Notes: generated by a model not told the origin, from the sequence alone. Counted from the stretch's first letter, positions 26,645 through 35,755 are shown. The stretch: DNA of 64,000 nucleotides from Aliiroseovarius pelagivivens (GCF_900302485.1 NZ_OMOI01000001.1:310001-374000); one strand, 5' to 3'. Numbers and translations are program-made.

Positions 26645-27568
26645 ATGCTATCCATTATTTCGCACACTGAATGTCGCGACCATGACGCCGGGCCATTGCA
26701 TCCGGAAAGCAAGGCGCGGCTGGATGCGATCAACAATCAGCTGATCATGTCGGGCATGGATTATGTGGTGCGCCATCACGATGCGCCGCTGGTCACCCGC
26801 GAGCAGTTAGAGCGTGTGCATGACGGCGATTATCTGGATCGCGTCTATGCGTTGGCACCGGGACAGGGCATGGAAAGCGTCGAGGTTGACGGGGATACAG
26901 TGATGAGCCCCGGCACCCTGAAAGCCGCCGAACGGTCCGCCGGGTCGGGTTGCATGGGTGTCGATCTGGTCATGTCGAAAGAAGCCAACCCGATCTTCTG
27001 CATGGTCCGCCCGCCCGGCCACCACGCGGAAAGCGATAAGGCGATGGGCTTTTGCCTGTTCAACAACATTGCCGTAGCCGCAGCACATGCGCTCGAGGCC
27101 CATGGTCTGTCGCGTGTGGCGATCATCGACTTTGACGTTCACCACGGCAATGGCACCGAAGAGATCTTCAAGGCCGAGCCCCGCGTTCTGTTCTGTTCGA
27201 GCTTCCAACACCCGTTCTATCCCTTCACAGGGCACGAGAAAGAGACAGATAATCTAGTCGATATTCCCCTGTCCGCCGGTGCAGGCAGTGCCGAATTCCG
27301 CGAGGCCGTGTCAGGTCACTGGATCCCCCATCTGCGCGACTTCAAACCGGAATTCGTCTTTATCTCTGCCGGGTTCGACGCTCATGTGGCCGATGACATG
27401 TCCAGCGTTCAGCTGACCGATGCCGATTACGCGTGGGTCACGCGCGAGCTGAAGGCCGTGGCGGACGAGTTCGCCGAAGGTCGGATCGTGTCGATGCTGG
27501 AAGGCGGGTATGAACCCGACGTGCTGGCGCGCTCGGTCGTGAAGCACCTAGACGTCCTATTGGATTAA
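26645..27568 (+). CDS. Histone deacetylase family protein (AcuC/HdaH-like)
   Basis: 307 residues, strong GGAGGAG ribosome site. Class I/II HDAC fold with all active-site elements: H126-H127 in RPPGHHAE, zinc ligands D164 and H166 in DFDVHHGNGT, D245 in SAGFDAH, and the transition-state tyrosine Y289 in EGGYEP. It would remove acetyl or other acyl groups from lysine, or act on polyamines or acetoin-related substrates as some bacterial relatives do. Co-transcription with a GNAT/acyl-CoA synthetase parallels the acuA-acuC logic of Bacillus. Its end overlaps the convergent FAD oxidase gene by 4 bases. Confidence 0.9.
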   Translation: MLSIISHTECRDHDAGPLHPESKARLDAINNQLIMSGMDYVVRHHDAPLVTREQLERVHDGDYLDRVYALAPGQGMESVEVDGDTVMSPGTLKAAERSAGSGCMGVDLVMSKEANPIFCMVRPPGHHAESDKAMGFCLFNNIAVAAAHALEAHGLSRVAIIDFDVHHGNGTEEIFKAEPRVLFCSSFQHPFYPFTGHEKETDNLVDIPLSAGAGSAEFREAVSGHWIPHLRDFKPEFVFISAGFDAHVADDMSSVQLTDADYAWVTRELKAVADEFAEGRIVSMLEGGYEPDVLARSVVKHLDVLLD

Positions 27569-28632
27569 GCGAAACGCTTTGCGCTGAGGCTGGCGACAGT
27601 CTCGGCGTCCAACTCGGATGGCGCATTGCCCACGATATCTGCCAGCAATTGTGAGGCCGCAGGGCTAGACTGCATGCCATAGCCGCCTTGCCCAGCAAAC
27701 CAGACAAAGCTTGGGTCATCTGCACCCGGCCCGATGGCAAGGTTTCCATCTGGCGTGAAGCTGCGCAGCCCGGCCCAATTTGAAATGACGCGGGTGACGG
27801 GTTCCGTGACCAGTTCTTCAAACCGGGCCAGCCCTTCGGCCAGCACCATGTCGTCAGCCCATGCGTCATGGGGCGTGGTCAGATCCGCATCGGCAGGCGA
27901 CACGATCAACGCGCCCGCGTCGGGTTTCGAATACCACGTTTCGCCCGCGTTCAGGGTCATTGGCCAGCCTGATACGTCCAACCCGCCCGGCGCCGGAATG
28001 CGCGCCATCGAGCGGCGCAGAGGGCGAATGCCGATGGGAGCCACACCGGCCATGGTGGCGATTTCGTCCACCCACGCGCCTGCTGCGTTGATCAGCACAC
28101 GACCCGAGAACACGCCTTTCGGCGTCTCGACCTGCCAGCCATCAGGCAGCCGCGTGATCGCCGTGGCTTTCGCCCCGGTGACGATCTCGCCGTTCTGGCG
28201 CAGATCACGTGCGAAGCCTTGCACAAGCCGATCGGTGTCTATGTCCCATGCCTCGGCATGATAGCCCGCGCCGCACAGCGCATCGGCGTTCAGGATCGGC
28301 ATTAAGGACCGTGCTTCCTCTATGCTGATGGCATCCAACTGCATCTTGGCCAGATCATCGGCCAGAAGGTCGTCCTGCCCCTTGGCCCCCACTATCATCA
28401 ATCCGCGCGGCGACAGAAGATCAGCCGCCTTGTGATAATCGTGCGAGGCGTGGTTCATCGCCACAACGGCGGGCGTGCCATAGCTTTCTTCAAACAGCGC
28501 CGCAGACCGGCCCGAGGCATGATAGGCCAGCGCCCCTTCGGCTTCCAACAGGCGCACGCGGCCCAGTTTTGACAGACGCGCGCCCGCAGATGTGCCAGCA
28601 ACGCCGCCGCCAATGATCAGAAAATCATCCAT
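27565..28632 (-). CDS. FAD-dependent amine/amino-acid oxidase (DAO family)
   Basis: 355 residues from the ATG at 28632; a TTG at 28641 is also in frame. The N-terminal dinucleotide-binding motif is IIGGGVAGTSAG, followed by LLEAEGALAYHASGRSAA, typical of the D-amino-acid oxidase/glycine oxidase superfamily. C-terminal GYGMQSSPAA near residue 325 fits the second FAD contact. It overlaps the aldo/keto reductase gene by 8 bases, so the two are co-translated. Substrate unknown. Confidence 0.85.
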   Translation of the reverse strand: MDDFLIIGGGVAGTSAGARLSKLGRVRLLEAEGALAYHASGRSAALFEESYGTPAVVAMNHASHDYHKAADLLSPRGLMIVGAKGQDDLLADDLAKMQLDAISIEEARSLMPILNADALCGAGYHAEAWDIDTDRLVQGFARDLRQNGEIVTGAKATAITRLPDGWQVETPKGVFSGRVLINAAGAWVDEIATMAGVAPIGIRPLRRSMARIPAPGGLDVSGWPMTLNAGETWYSKPDAGALIVSPADADLTTPHDAWADDMVLAEGLARFEELVTEPVTRVISNWAGLRSFTPDGNLAIGPGADDPSFVWFAGQGGYGMQSSPAASQLLADIVGNAPSELDAETVASLSAKRFA

Positions 28633-29560
28633 GTTCTTCAATCCTGTCGGTCGCTGGTGCAGGGGTGGGCGTCAGCGCGGTTAGTTGGGCGCGTAGCGCC
28701 GAAGTCATCTCGAATGACAGCGCGTCCAGAGACGGCTGTAATTGTTCTAGCGACCGCGCCGACAGAATGGGTGCGGGGCGCGCTGAATGGTGGGCTGCCC
28801 ACGCCACGGCCAGTGTAGCCGGATGGGTGTTCAGGTCTTGCGCGATCTCGGGCAGTGCCTTGGCTGTGTTGTGCATCCAGTCCAGCCCATAGCGCGCGGC
28901 ATAGCGATCGTCTTCGGACAATCTGCCCGTGCCGCCCTTGGCGTACTTCCCGGTCAAAAGCCCTCCGCCCAGCGGCGAGTATGTTGCGGCCAGAATACCC
29001 TCGGACGCACACATGGGCAGAAGTTCAACCTCGGCCTGACGTTTTACAAGGCTGTACATCGGCTGGACCACGTCGATTTTTGTACCCAGCCCCAGCGCGA
29101 TCGACTGTGCCTTCATCACCTGCCACGCCGCAAAGTTTGACAGCGCCAGATAACGTGTCTGCCCTGTCGCTTGAAGCGCGGCCAACAGCTTGATCTGAGC
29201 GTCCATGGCAAGGTTCGGATTGAAGCGATGCAGATAGAGAATATCGACCGCATCTAGCCCCAACCGCGCGCGCGACGCGTCGAACTGTGACCGCAGCGCG
29301 GCTACACTGTCAGGCGCGTCATACCCGATTTTCGTCGCGATGATCAGACGCTCGCGAAGGGGCGCGATAAGCTTGCCCAAGATCGTCTCGGATGCACCGT
29401 CTGTATACAGATTTGCTGTGTCGAAATGGGTGATGCCTGCCTCGATGCAAGCCTCGATCATTCCGCGCGAGGCGTCTTCATCCGCCGTGCCGCCAAACTG
29501 CATGGTGCCAAAGGCAAAGCGCGGGGCAGGGGTGCCATCAAGGGAAATCAGATCTGTCAT
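28625..29560 (-). CDS. Aldo/keto reductase
   Basis: 311 residues from the ATG at 29560; the longer frame upstream runs through the terminator of the preceding gene. TIM-barrel NADPH-dependent reductase with FDTANLYTDGASE (catalytic Asp and Tyr), the lysine in IIATKIGYD and the histidine in YLHRFNP. It resembles the YajO/Tas-type subgroup. With the overlapping FAD oxidase gene it probably forms a small catabolic pair. Substrate unknown. Confidence 0.88.
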   Translation of the reverse strand: MTDLISLDGTPAPRFAFGTMQFGGTADEDASRGMIEACIEAGITHFDTANLYTDGASETILGKLIAPLRERLIIATKIGYDAPDSVAALRSQFDASRARLGLDAVDILYLHRFNPNLAMDAQIKLLAALQATGQTRYLALSNFAAWQVMKAQSIALGLGTKIDVVQPMYSLVKRQAEVELLPMCASEGILAATYSPLGGGLLTGKYAKGGTGRLSEDDRYAARYGLDWMHNTAKALPEIAQDLNTHPATLAVAWAAHHSARPAPILSARSLEQLQPSLDALSFEMTSALRAQLTALTPTPAPATDRIEEHG

Positions 29561-29594
29561 GGCGCGACACTGCCACGAGGTCGCGCAAAGGAAA

Positions 29595-29617
29595 AGGCCC
29601 CGCGCGATGCGGGGCCT
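29595..29617 (-). terminator. Terminator of the EF-hand gene
   Basis: Perfect 9-bp stem AGGCCCCGC / GCGGGGCCT with a 5-base loop. On the minus strand it is followed by TTTTCC, placing it after the EF-hand gene (stop at 29659) and before the aldo/keto reductase start. Confidence 0.75.
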
Positions 29618-29658
29618 GATCTTCGGACGGCTCACCAAGAAGGGAAGCAGGGACGCAC

Positions 29659-30207
29659 TTACTGCCGCCCGAAATCCTCTTGCGAGATGACGCCGTCGCC
29701 ATTGCGATCCTGTTTCGGGAACCAGGCATCAACGCCTGCGATGAATTCCTCGCGGGTGACTTGGCCATCGCCATTAATGTCCGCGTTCTCGCGGGTCATG
29801 GACATGGCAGCGCTGTGTTCGCCCATACCCTGACCTTTGCCTTGGCCATGACCTTTACCTTGTCCCTGGCCATGACCTTTACCTTGTCCCTGGCCTTGAC
29901 CTTTGCCTTGTCCCTGACCCTGGCCTTGGCCACCGCCTTGACCTTGGCCGATCCCGTGTTCTTTCATGTCGGCCTCGCGGGCCTCGTCGAACAGAACATA
30001 GTCCTCGGCGCTCAGTACGCCGTCATCATCGGCGTCGAAAGTGGTGAAAATATCTCCACGGCGTTCACGAGCTTCCTCGATCGAAACCGAGCCGTTCTCG
30101 TCCAGATCCCACATCTCGATGAAATGGGCGCCGGGTTGGTTTTGAGCCAGTGCAGGCAGTGCAATTACAAGTGCCGCAGTGGCCAGAAAAGGTGTTGTCT
30201 TGCGCAT
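29659..30207 (-). CDS. Secreted EF-hand protein with Gly/Gln/Lys-rich linker
   Basis: 182 residues from the ATG at 30207, with a signal peptide ending LPALAQ. Four EF-hand loops are visible: DLDENGSVSIEE, DADDDGVLSAED, DINGDGQVTREE and DRNGDGVISQED, arranged as two pairs. Between the pairs lies a ~45-residue low-complexity linker of GQ, GK and GH dipeptides, positively charged. It should be a periplasmic or exported calcium-binding protein; the linker might bind polyanions or act as a flexible tether. It lies downstream of the BMP binding-protein terminator, so it is probably an independent unit. Confidence 0.85.
   Translation of the reverse strand: MRKTTPFLATAALVIALPALAQNQPGAHFIEMWDLDENGSVSIEEARERRGDIFTTFDADDDGVLSAEDYVLFDEAREADMKEHGIGQGQGGGQGQGQGQGKGQGQGQGKGHGQGQGKGHGQGKGQGMGEHSAAMSMTRENADINGDGQVTREEFIAGVDAWFPKQDRNGDGVISQEDFGRQ
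29820..29950 (-). repeat. Tandem low-complexity coding repeat in the EF-hand gene
   Basis: The DNA repeats short units encoding Gly-Gln-Gly-Lys/His (for example CCTTGTCCCTGGCCATGACC read on the plus strand), near-identical over about 130 bases. The unit length varies and the frame is kept, so this is slippage-prone coding repeat, not CRISPR. Confidence 0.8.
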
Positions 30208-30279
30208 CGTTACGCTCCGTTTGTTGTCCCTATATTCGTATAACGGAATACGATGCTGTTTCCGTCGCGCTTTTTGCAT

Positions 30280-30310
30280 AAAAAAATGCCCCACCTTTCG
30301 GCAGGGCATT
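30280..30310 (-). terminator. Terminator of the xdh/BMP operon
   Basis: An 11-bp stem (30300-30310 with 30285-30295, two G-T pairs) closed by a GAAA tetraloop, followed on the minus strand by seven Ts. It lies 22 bases after the binding-protein stop and ends the operon. Confidence 0.92.
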
Positions 30311-30331
30311 TTGGTGTTTGATATCGGTCGA

Positions 30332-31417
30332 TTAGTTCGACGGGATTTCGGCTTCGATGCCTTCAACATAGAAGCCCATGCTGGCCAGACCGTTGTCGCC
30401 ATAGTCGGCAGCGGTTTCACCTTCTGCCAGCCACGGGGTGCCGTCCTGTTTGTTCAGCGGACCGGTGAAGGCGTGGTATTCGCCCGAAGCAAGTGCGTCA
30501 CGCAGAGCTTCTGCTTCGGCCTTCACGTCAGCCGGAACTGCGTCCGAGATTTCGCCAATGCCAACCATGCCAGCGCCAATGCCGTCCCAGGTCGAAACGC
30601 TTTCCCAGGTGCCGTCCATAACGGCCTGAGTGCGGGCGACATAGTACGGTGCCCAATCGTCAATGATCGACGAGACGCGCGGGAAGGGGGCGTATTCGCC
30701 CATATCCGAGGCCTGACCGAAGGTGACGACGTTGCCAGCTTCTTTGGCAGCCGCCTGCGGTGCGGTCGAGTCGGTGTGCTGCAGGATAACGTCTGCACCT
30801 TGCTCGATCAGAGCTTTGGCGGCGTCGGCTTCCTTGGCCGGATCAAACCACGTGTAGGCCCAGATGATTTTGAACTGAACGTCCGGGTTTACTTTCTTGG
30901 CGTGGATATAGGCCGAGTTGATGCCACGGATAACTTCCGGGATCGGGAACGAGGCGATGTAGCCGATGGTGTTCGACTTGGTCATCTTGCCTGCGATGTG
31001 ACCCTGCACGGCGCGACCTTCATAGAAACGGGCCGAATAGACCGACACGTTGTCAGCCTGCTTGTAGCCGGTGGCGTGCTCGAATTTCACATTCGGGAAC
31101 TTCTCGGCCACGGCCAGGGTCGCGTCCATGAAGCCAAACGAGGTGGTGAAGATCACGTCAGCACCCGACAGGGCCATCTGTGTGATCGGGCCTTCAGCGT
31201 TCGATTCCGATACGCTTTCGACATAGACGGTTTCAACCTTGTCGCCAAAAGCGGCTTCAACAGCTTTACGACCCTGATCATGTTCATAGGTCCAGCCGCC
31301 GTCGCCCACGGGGCCGACATAAATGAAGCCGACCTTGGTTTTGTCTTCGGCTACAGCAGCTCCGGCCAGACCGGTGGCCAAAGCCGCCGTCGCCAGAAGT
31401 GATTTCAATACACGCAT
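30332..31417 (-). CDS. BMP-family ABC transporter substrate-binding protein
   Basis: 361 residues from the ATG at 31417, with AAGGGAG upstream. Signal peptide ending AGAAVA; no lipobox. The BMP/PnrA fold is indicated by KVGFIYVGPVGDGGWTYEHD, ITQMALSGADVIFTTSFGF and ADVILQHTDSTA. Family members bind nucleosides or nucleobases. Since this gene ends an operon that begins with xdhABC, xanthine, hypoxanthine, urate or a purine nucleoside are the likely ligands. One base separates it from the stop of the potassium channel gene. Confidence 0.9.
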   Translation of the reverse strand: MRVLKSLLATAALATGLAGAAVAEDKTKVGFIYVGPVGDGGWTYEHDQGRKAVEAAFGDKVETVYVESVSESNAEGPITQMALSGADVIFTTSFGFMDATLAVAEKFPNVKFEHATGYKQADNVSVYSARFYEGRAVQGHIAGKMTKSNTIGYIASFPIPEVIRGINSAYIHAKKVNPDVQFKIIWAYTWFDPAKEADAAKALIEQGADVILQHTDSTAPQAAAKEAGNVVTFGQASDMGEYAPFPRVSSIIDDWAPYYVARTQAVMDGTWESVSTWDGIGAGMVGIGEISDAVPADVKAEAEALRDALASGEYHAFTGPLNKQDGTPWLAEGETAADYGDNGLASMGFYVEGIEAEIPSN

Positions 31418-31418
31418 G

Positions 31419-32198
31419 TTAATCTCCCTTGGTGTCTTGAGCAGAATTATTGATTTCATTAGCGGCCTCTTCGCGGGCTTCGCGCAGCCGCCGCTGGATG
31501 TTCGTTTCGCTTTCCAAAAGCGCGGTTGTGATAATGGCTGATGGCACCGCAATCACGCCCAATCCGATGAACAGAACGAAGGTGGTGAAGATCCGTCCTC
31601 CGGCTGTGATGGGGAACATGTCGCCGTATCCCACGGTGGTAAAGCTGGCCACGGCCCACCACAGGCTGTTGGGAATAGACGAGAAAACTTCAGGTTGGGC
31701 TTCATGCTCGAAGATATAGATTCCTACGGCCGAAACATAAAGCATAAGTGCGGCGATGATGCCAAAGATCAGAAGCTCGCCCCGGACCTGACGGAAGGCG
31801 ACCACAAGGCGCTCCATCGCGTGGGATCCGCGAAACAGTTTCAAAAGCCGGACGAGCCGCAGCAGTCGGAAGGCGCGCACCACCTGCCATTGGGGGGTCA
31901 GAAGGGCCATTGCCGGGGCGAAGGCTAGAAAATCGACCAGCCCCCAGAAACTGAACGCATAGCGAAGCGGGCGCGGAGAGGTGACCAACCGCAAGACATA
32001 CTCGGCCGCGAAGATTACCAGCAGCAGCACTTCGAAATTGAACAGAAGTCCGCGCAGGTGGTCGGGCAGCTCGGGCATGGTCTCTAGGGCGATGGCGATT
32101 GCCGACAGCAGGATCAACACATCCATAACCCGCGCGACATTCACCCCTCCTAAGGGCTTGTGCCCGTCCAGAATGTCGTGAATGTCGGCTTTGTTCAT
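31419..32198 (-). CDS. Voltage-gated-type potassium channel subunit
   Basis: 259 residues with the six-helix VGIC layout. Residues 25-45 and 52-72 form S1-S2, 82-100 S3, a basic S4 at about 108-123 (RAFRLLRLVRLLKLFR), S5 at 140-163, then the pore loop with the K+ selectivity filter TTVGYGD (187-193) and S6. A short charged tail follows, without a nucleotide-binding or RCK domain. It lies inside the transporter operon, between the second permease (16 bases) and the binding-protein gene (1 base). Ion selectivity is clear; its link to purine uptake is not. Confidence 0.9.
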   Translation of the reverse strand: MNKADIHDILDGHKPLGGVNVARVMDVLILLSAIAIALETMPELPDHLRGLLFNFEVLLLVIFAAEYVLRLVTSPRPLRYAFSFWGLVDFLAFAPAMALLTPQWQVVRAFRLLRLVRLLKLFRGSHAMERLVVAFRQVRGELLIFGIIAALMLYVSAVGIYIFEHEAQPEVFSSIPNSLWWAVASFTTVGYGDMFPITAGGRIFTTFVLFIGLGVIAVPSAIITTALLESETNIQRRLREAREEAANEINNSAQDTKGD

Positions 32199-32214
32199 TA
32201 GTGGGCCTGCTGGG

Positions 32215-33138
32215 TTAATGGGTTGCGTGGAACTCGCGCCCCAAGGATCCGGGCGCCCCGTGATTGCCGCGAAGCGAGATCACGACCAGCACCATAATGG
32301 TGATCAGATAGGGGCTCATTGCAAGAATTTCGACCGGGATCGGGACGCCCGCAGCCTGAAGGTTTAGCTGCAGAACCGAGATCCCGCCAAAGAGATATGC
32401 CCCCAACAGCACGCGCCAAGGCCGCCAGCTTGCGAAGACCACGATGGCAAGGGCAATCCAGCCCGCACCCGCCGTCATGCCTTCGACCCACTGGGGCACG
32501 CGCACAAGGCTGATGTAGGCCCCGCCCAGACCAGCACAGGCACCCCCGAAGGCAATTGCCATCAGACGAACACGGATAACTTTATAACCCAGTGCATGAG
32601 CAGCGTTGTGGTTTTCACCAACGCCGCGCAGGATCAGGCCCGCCCGGGTGCGTGTCAGCACGAACCATGTGAGGGCCACAATGATCAGGCTGACATAGAC
32701 CATCGGGTCATGGCGAAACATGATCGGCCCCAGCACGGGAATGTCGGACAGAAGCGGGATTTCCCATTTGGCCATCGTGGGGGCTTTGATGCCCTCGTAA
32801 GGCTTGCCGATCAGGGCAGACAGTCCCAATCCGAACAGCGTCAGGCCCAGACCGGTCGCCACTTGGTTCGACTTCAAATACAGGACGAGCACACCAAACA
32901 GCATCGACAGCGCGGCCCCAGCGCAGGCCGCCGCGATAAAGCCAATGGAGGGCGCGCCGGTGTTTACGCCGATGGCGAAGCCGACCACAGCACCGGTGAT
33001 CATCATGCCTTCCACGCCCAGGTTCAGCACGCCTGATTTCTCGACCACGGCTTCGCCAATAGCGGCCAGAAGGATCGGCGTTGCGGCCACCATCAAGGAG
33101 GCCAGAAGTAGAAGCGGGTTAATCTGTCCTAGGTCCAT
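32215..33138 (-). CDS. BMP-type ABC transporter permease (second)
   Basis: 307 residues from the ATG at 33138 with AAGGGCG upstream. Branched-chain/ribose-type permease family (YufQ/NupQ-like): EKSGVLNLGVEGMMITGA and an EAA-like segment around ENHNAAHALGYKVIRVRLM. About eight to ten membrane helices. It pairs with the permease encoded upstream (33153-34238). Confidence 0.88.
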   Translation of the reverse strand: MDLGQINPLLLLASLMVAATPILLAAIGEAVVEKSGVLNLGVEGMMITGAVVGFAIGVNTGAPSIGFIAAACAGAALSMLFGVLVLYLKSNQVATGLGLTLFGLGLSALIGKPYEGIKAPTMAKWEIPLLSDIPVLGPIMFRHDPMVYVSLIIVALTWFVLTRTRAGLILRGVGENHNAAHALGYKVIRVRLMAIAFGGACAGLGGAYISLVRVPQWVEGMTAGAGWIALAIVVFASWRPWRVLLGAYLFGGISVLQLNLQAAGVPIPVEILAMSPYLITIMVLVVISLRGNHGAPGSLGREFHATH

Positions 33139-33152
33139 CTTGTCGCCCTTTC

Positions 33153-34238
33153 TTACCCAGCCACCGGGGTTTTCCACCGCACGCGGTAATGTGACAGTAC
33201 ATCCATCGCCAGAAGGAAGAACATCAGCATCCCCTGGAACATCTGGATTGCAGCACCGGGTAGGCCCAGCATCAACTGCGCCAGCTCTCCGCCGATGTAG
33301 GTCAAGGCCATCAACAGCCCCGCCAGCAAAATACCAATCGGATGCAGGCGGCCCAGAAAGGCCACGATGATCGCGGTAAACCCATAGCCCGCGTTGAAAT
33401 CAATCGAGATCTGTCCGGACGGTCCGGACACCTCGAACAGCCCCGCCAGCCCCGCCAGTGCGCCAGACGTGCCAAGGCAGAACAGGATCAGTCGCGTCGG
33501 GTTCACGCCAGCAAACTTTGCCGCGCGCGGTGCTTCGCCCGTCAGGCGCACCTGAAAGCCCAGCATGTGGCGGGTCAGCAGGATATACGCCAAGATCACG
33601 GCGATGAACGCTGCTGCGACGCCCCAATGCATCCCGGTGCCTTCGATCAGGTCGGTGTTATACGCCGCCGGGAAGTCGCGGAAGTTGCGCGATCCGGGAA
33701 AGCCCATCCCGTCGGGGTTTTTCAAAAGCCCCTGACTGACAGACGCCAAGATGTTCTCGGCCACATAGACCAGCATCAAGCTGACCAAAATTTCGTTGGT
33801 ACCAAACTTGACCTTCAAGACGCCGGGGATCATCGCCCACGCCCAGCCCCCCATTGCCCCTGCCAGCACCATGGCTGGGAAGATCAGGATACTTTCTGAC
33901 GGGTAGAAGGCCAGCCCGACTGCGGCCCCACAGATGGCACCCATGATGTACTGACCTTCGGCCCCGATGTTCCAGATCCCGGCGCGAAAGCCCAAGGACA
34001 GGCCGATGGCGATCAGGATCAGGGGGCCGGCTTTCACCATCAACTGAGGACGAGAATAGGGACCGAATGTCTCGTGGAACAGCGGATCCCAAAAGATCGT
34101 GCGAATGGCCTCAAGCGGGTCTTTTCCTAGCATCCAGAACAGGATGCCACCCGCGATCATCGTCGCGATCACGGCCAGAACTGGCGTGAGAGCACCCCAG
34201 AGCTTGGACGGCTGCGGACGTTTTTCCAAACGGATCAT
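33153..34238 (-). CDS. BMP-type ABC transporter permease (first)
   Basis: 361 residues, YufP/NupP-like. After a short cytosolic N-terminus come about nine helices; hallmarks are GFRAGIWNIGAEGQYIMGA and GEAPRAAKFAGVNPTRLI. Forms the heterodimeric membrane domain with the product of 32215-33138. Its start overlaps the ATPase stop by 4 bases. Confidence 0.88.
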   Translation of the reverse strand: MIRLEKRPQPSKLWGALTPVLAVIATMIAGGILFWMLGKDPLEAIRTIFWDPLFHETFGPYSRPQLMVKAGPLILIAIGLSLGFRAGIWNIGAEGQYIMGAICGAAVGLAFYPSESILIFPAMVLAGAMGGWAWAMIPGVLKVKFGTNEILVSLMLVYVAENILASVSQGLLKNPDGMGFPGSRNFRDFPAAYNTDLIEGTGMHWGVAAAFIAVILAYILLTRHMLGFQVRLTGEAPRAAKFAGVNPTRLILFCLGTSGALAGLAGLFEVSGPSGQISIDFNAGYGFTAIIVAFLGRLHPIGILLAGLLMALTYIGGELAQLMLGLPGAAIQMFQGMLMFFLLAMDVLSHYRVRWKTPVAG

Positions 34239-35755
34239 GCGGCCACCTCATCACCTTCAGCACCACCCATCATTAGGCCAATTTCCTCGACACTCAGCCC
34301 TTGCGTGGACACCGGACGGGCCAGACGACCTTCGTTCAGTGCCGTGAAGCGGTCTGAAATTTCCATCAGCTCATCCAAATCCTGAGAGATCACGATAACG
34401 GCCGCCCCCTTGTGCGCCAAATCCAGCAACGATTGCCGGATCGAGGCCGCCGCAGCGGCATCAACGCCCCATGTGGGCTGGTTCACCACCAAGACATCCG
34501 GGTCTTGCAAGACCTCGCGTCCAATGACGAATTTCTGCAAATTTCCACCCGATAGAGATCCGGCAGCGTTGTCCGGGCCCGGTGTGCGCACATCGAAGGC
34601 TTCGATGATGCGGCGGGCGAATTTCTCGGTCTTGTTCCAGCGCAGGAACCCGCGTTCCACCAGCTTTTCGCGCACCGATCCGGTCAGAAGCGCATTTTCG
34701 GTCAGGCTCATTTCGGGCGCCGCAGAATGGCCCAGTCGTTCTTCAGGCGCCGTCAGCAATCCGCGCGCACGGCGTGCGCCGGGCGATAGCGTGTTTATCT
34801 CGTCTCCGGCCAGCGTGATCGAGCCTTCGCGCGCTCGCGCTTCACCCGACATAACGGCCAGAAGCTCGTCCTGCCCGTTGCCCGCAACGCCGCCGATCCC
34901 CAGCACTTCGCCCTTGCGCACCTCAAGCGAGACATTGCGTAGATCGGTGCCAAACTCGCTGGGCGACGGCATCGACACGCCAGAGAGGGACAAAGCCACC
35001 TCGCCCAGCTCTGCCGGTTCGCGTGAGGGCACATGCAACGTGTCGCCCACCATCAGTTCGGCCAGCTCGCGCGCCGATTTTTCGCGCGGGTCGCAAGTGT
35101 CGACCACAACACCAAGACGCAAGATCGTCGCGTGTTCGCACAGCGCTCGAATTTCTTCCAGCTTATGCGAGATATACAGGATCGAGGTCCCCTCGGACGT
35201 CAGTTTGCGTAGGGTTTCAAAAAGGATCTCAACTTCTTGCGGGGTCAGAACGCTGGTCGGTTCATCCATGATCAGAAGCTTCGGGTTCTGAAGCAGGCAG
35301 CGAATGATCTCGACCCGTTGACGCTCGCCCGCGGACAGATCGCCCACGATCCGGTCAGGGTCCAAAGGCAGGCCGTAGGCTTGGCTGACCTCGCGAATGC
35401 GGCCGGCCAGTTCGCGCGTGTTGGGCGGATTGTCCATGCCAAGTGCGATGTTTTCAGCCACTGACAGCGCGTCAAACAGGCTGAAATGTTGAAACACCAT
35501 GGCGACACCAGCGGCACGCGCTGCGGCAGGGTTTTGGGGCGTGAAGGTCTCGCCGTTCAAGGTCATCTGCCCTGCATCCGGCTTGACCAGCCCATAGATC
35601 ATTTTAACAAGCGTTGACTTCCCCGCGCCATTCTCTCCCAGAAGTGCGTGCACTTCGCCGGGCAGCAGTGAAAAAGAAACCTGATCATTGGCCACGACGC
35701 CGGGATAGGCCTTGGTCAGCCCCTCTAACGTCATCAGCGCATCATTTTGGCGCAT
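34235..35755 (-). CDS. BMP-type ABC transporter ATPase, two ABC domains
   Basis: About 506 residues from the ATG at 35755, which has AGGGG upstream; a GTG at 35767 overlapping the xdhC stop (GTGA) is an alternative. Duplicated ABC protein of the YufO/NupO, RbsA-like class. The first domain has GENGAGKST, LSAGERQRVEIIRCL and LLIMDEPTSVL. The second has a degenerate Walker A (GVAGNGQDE) with LSGGNLQKFVIGREV, as is usual in this class. Energises uptake through the two permeases encoded downstream. Confidence 0.9.
   Translation of the reverse strand: MRQNDALMTLEGLTKAYPGVVANDQVSFSLLPGEVHALLGENGAGKSTLVKMIYGLVKPDAGQMTLNGETFTPQNPAAARAAGVAMVFQHFSLFDALSVAENIALGMDNPPNTRELAGRIREVSQAYGLPLDPDRIVGDLSAGERQRVEIIRCLLQNPKLLIMDEPTSVLTPQEVEILFETLRKLTSEGTSILYISHKLEEIRALCEHATILRLGVVVDTCDPREKSARELAELMVGDTLHVPSREPAELGEVALSLSGVSMPSPSEFGTDLRNVSLEVRKGEVLGIGGVAGNGQDELLAVMSGEARAREGSITLAGDEINTLSPGARRARGLLTAPEERLGHSAAPEMSLTENALLTGSVREKLVERGFLRWNKTEKFARRIIEAFDVRTPGPDNAAGSLSGGNLQKFVIGREVLQDPDVLVVNQPTWGVDAAAAASIRQSLLDLAHKGAAVIVISQDLDELMEISDRFTALNEGRLARPVSTQGLSVEEIGLMMGGAEGDEVAA

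Noticed and set aside
29820..29950. Regularly repeated DNA resembling a CRISPR or minisatellite array
   Set aside because: Repeats are imperfect, keep the reading frame and encode Gly-Gln/Lys dipeptides within an EF-hand protein; there are no spacers.
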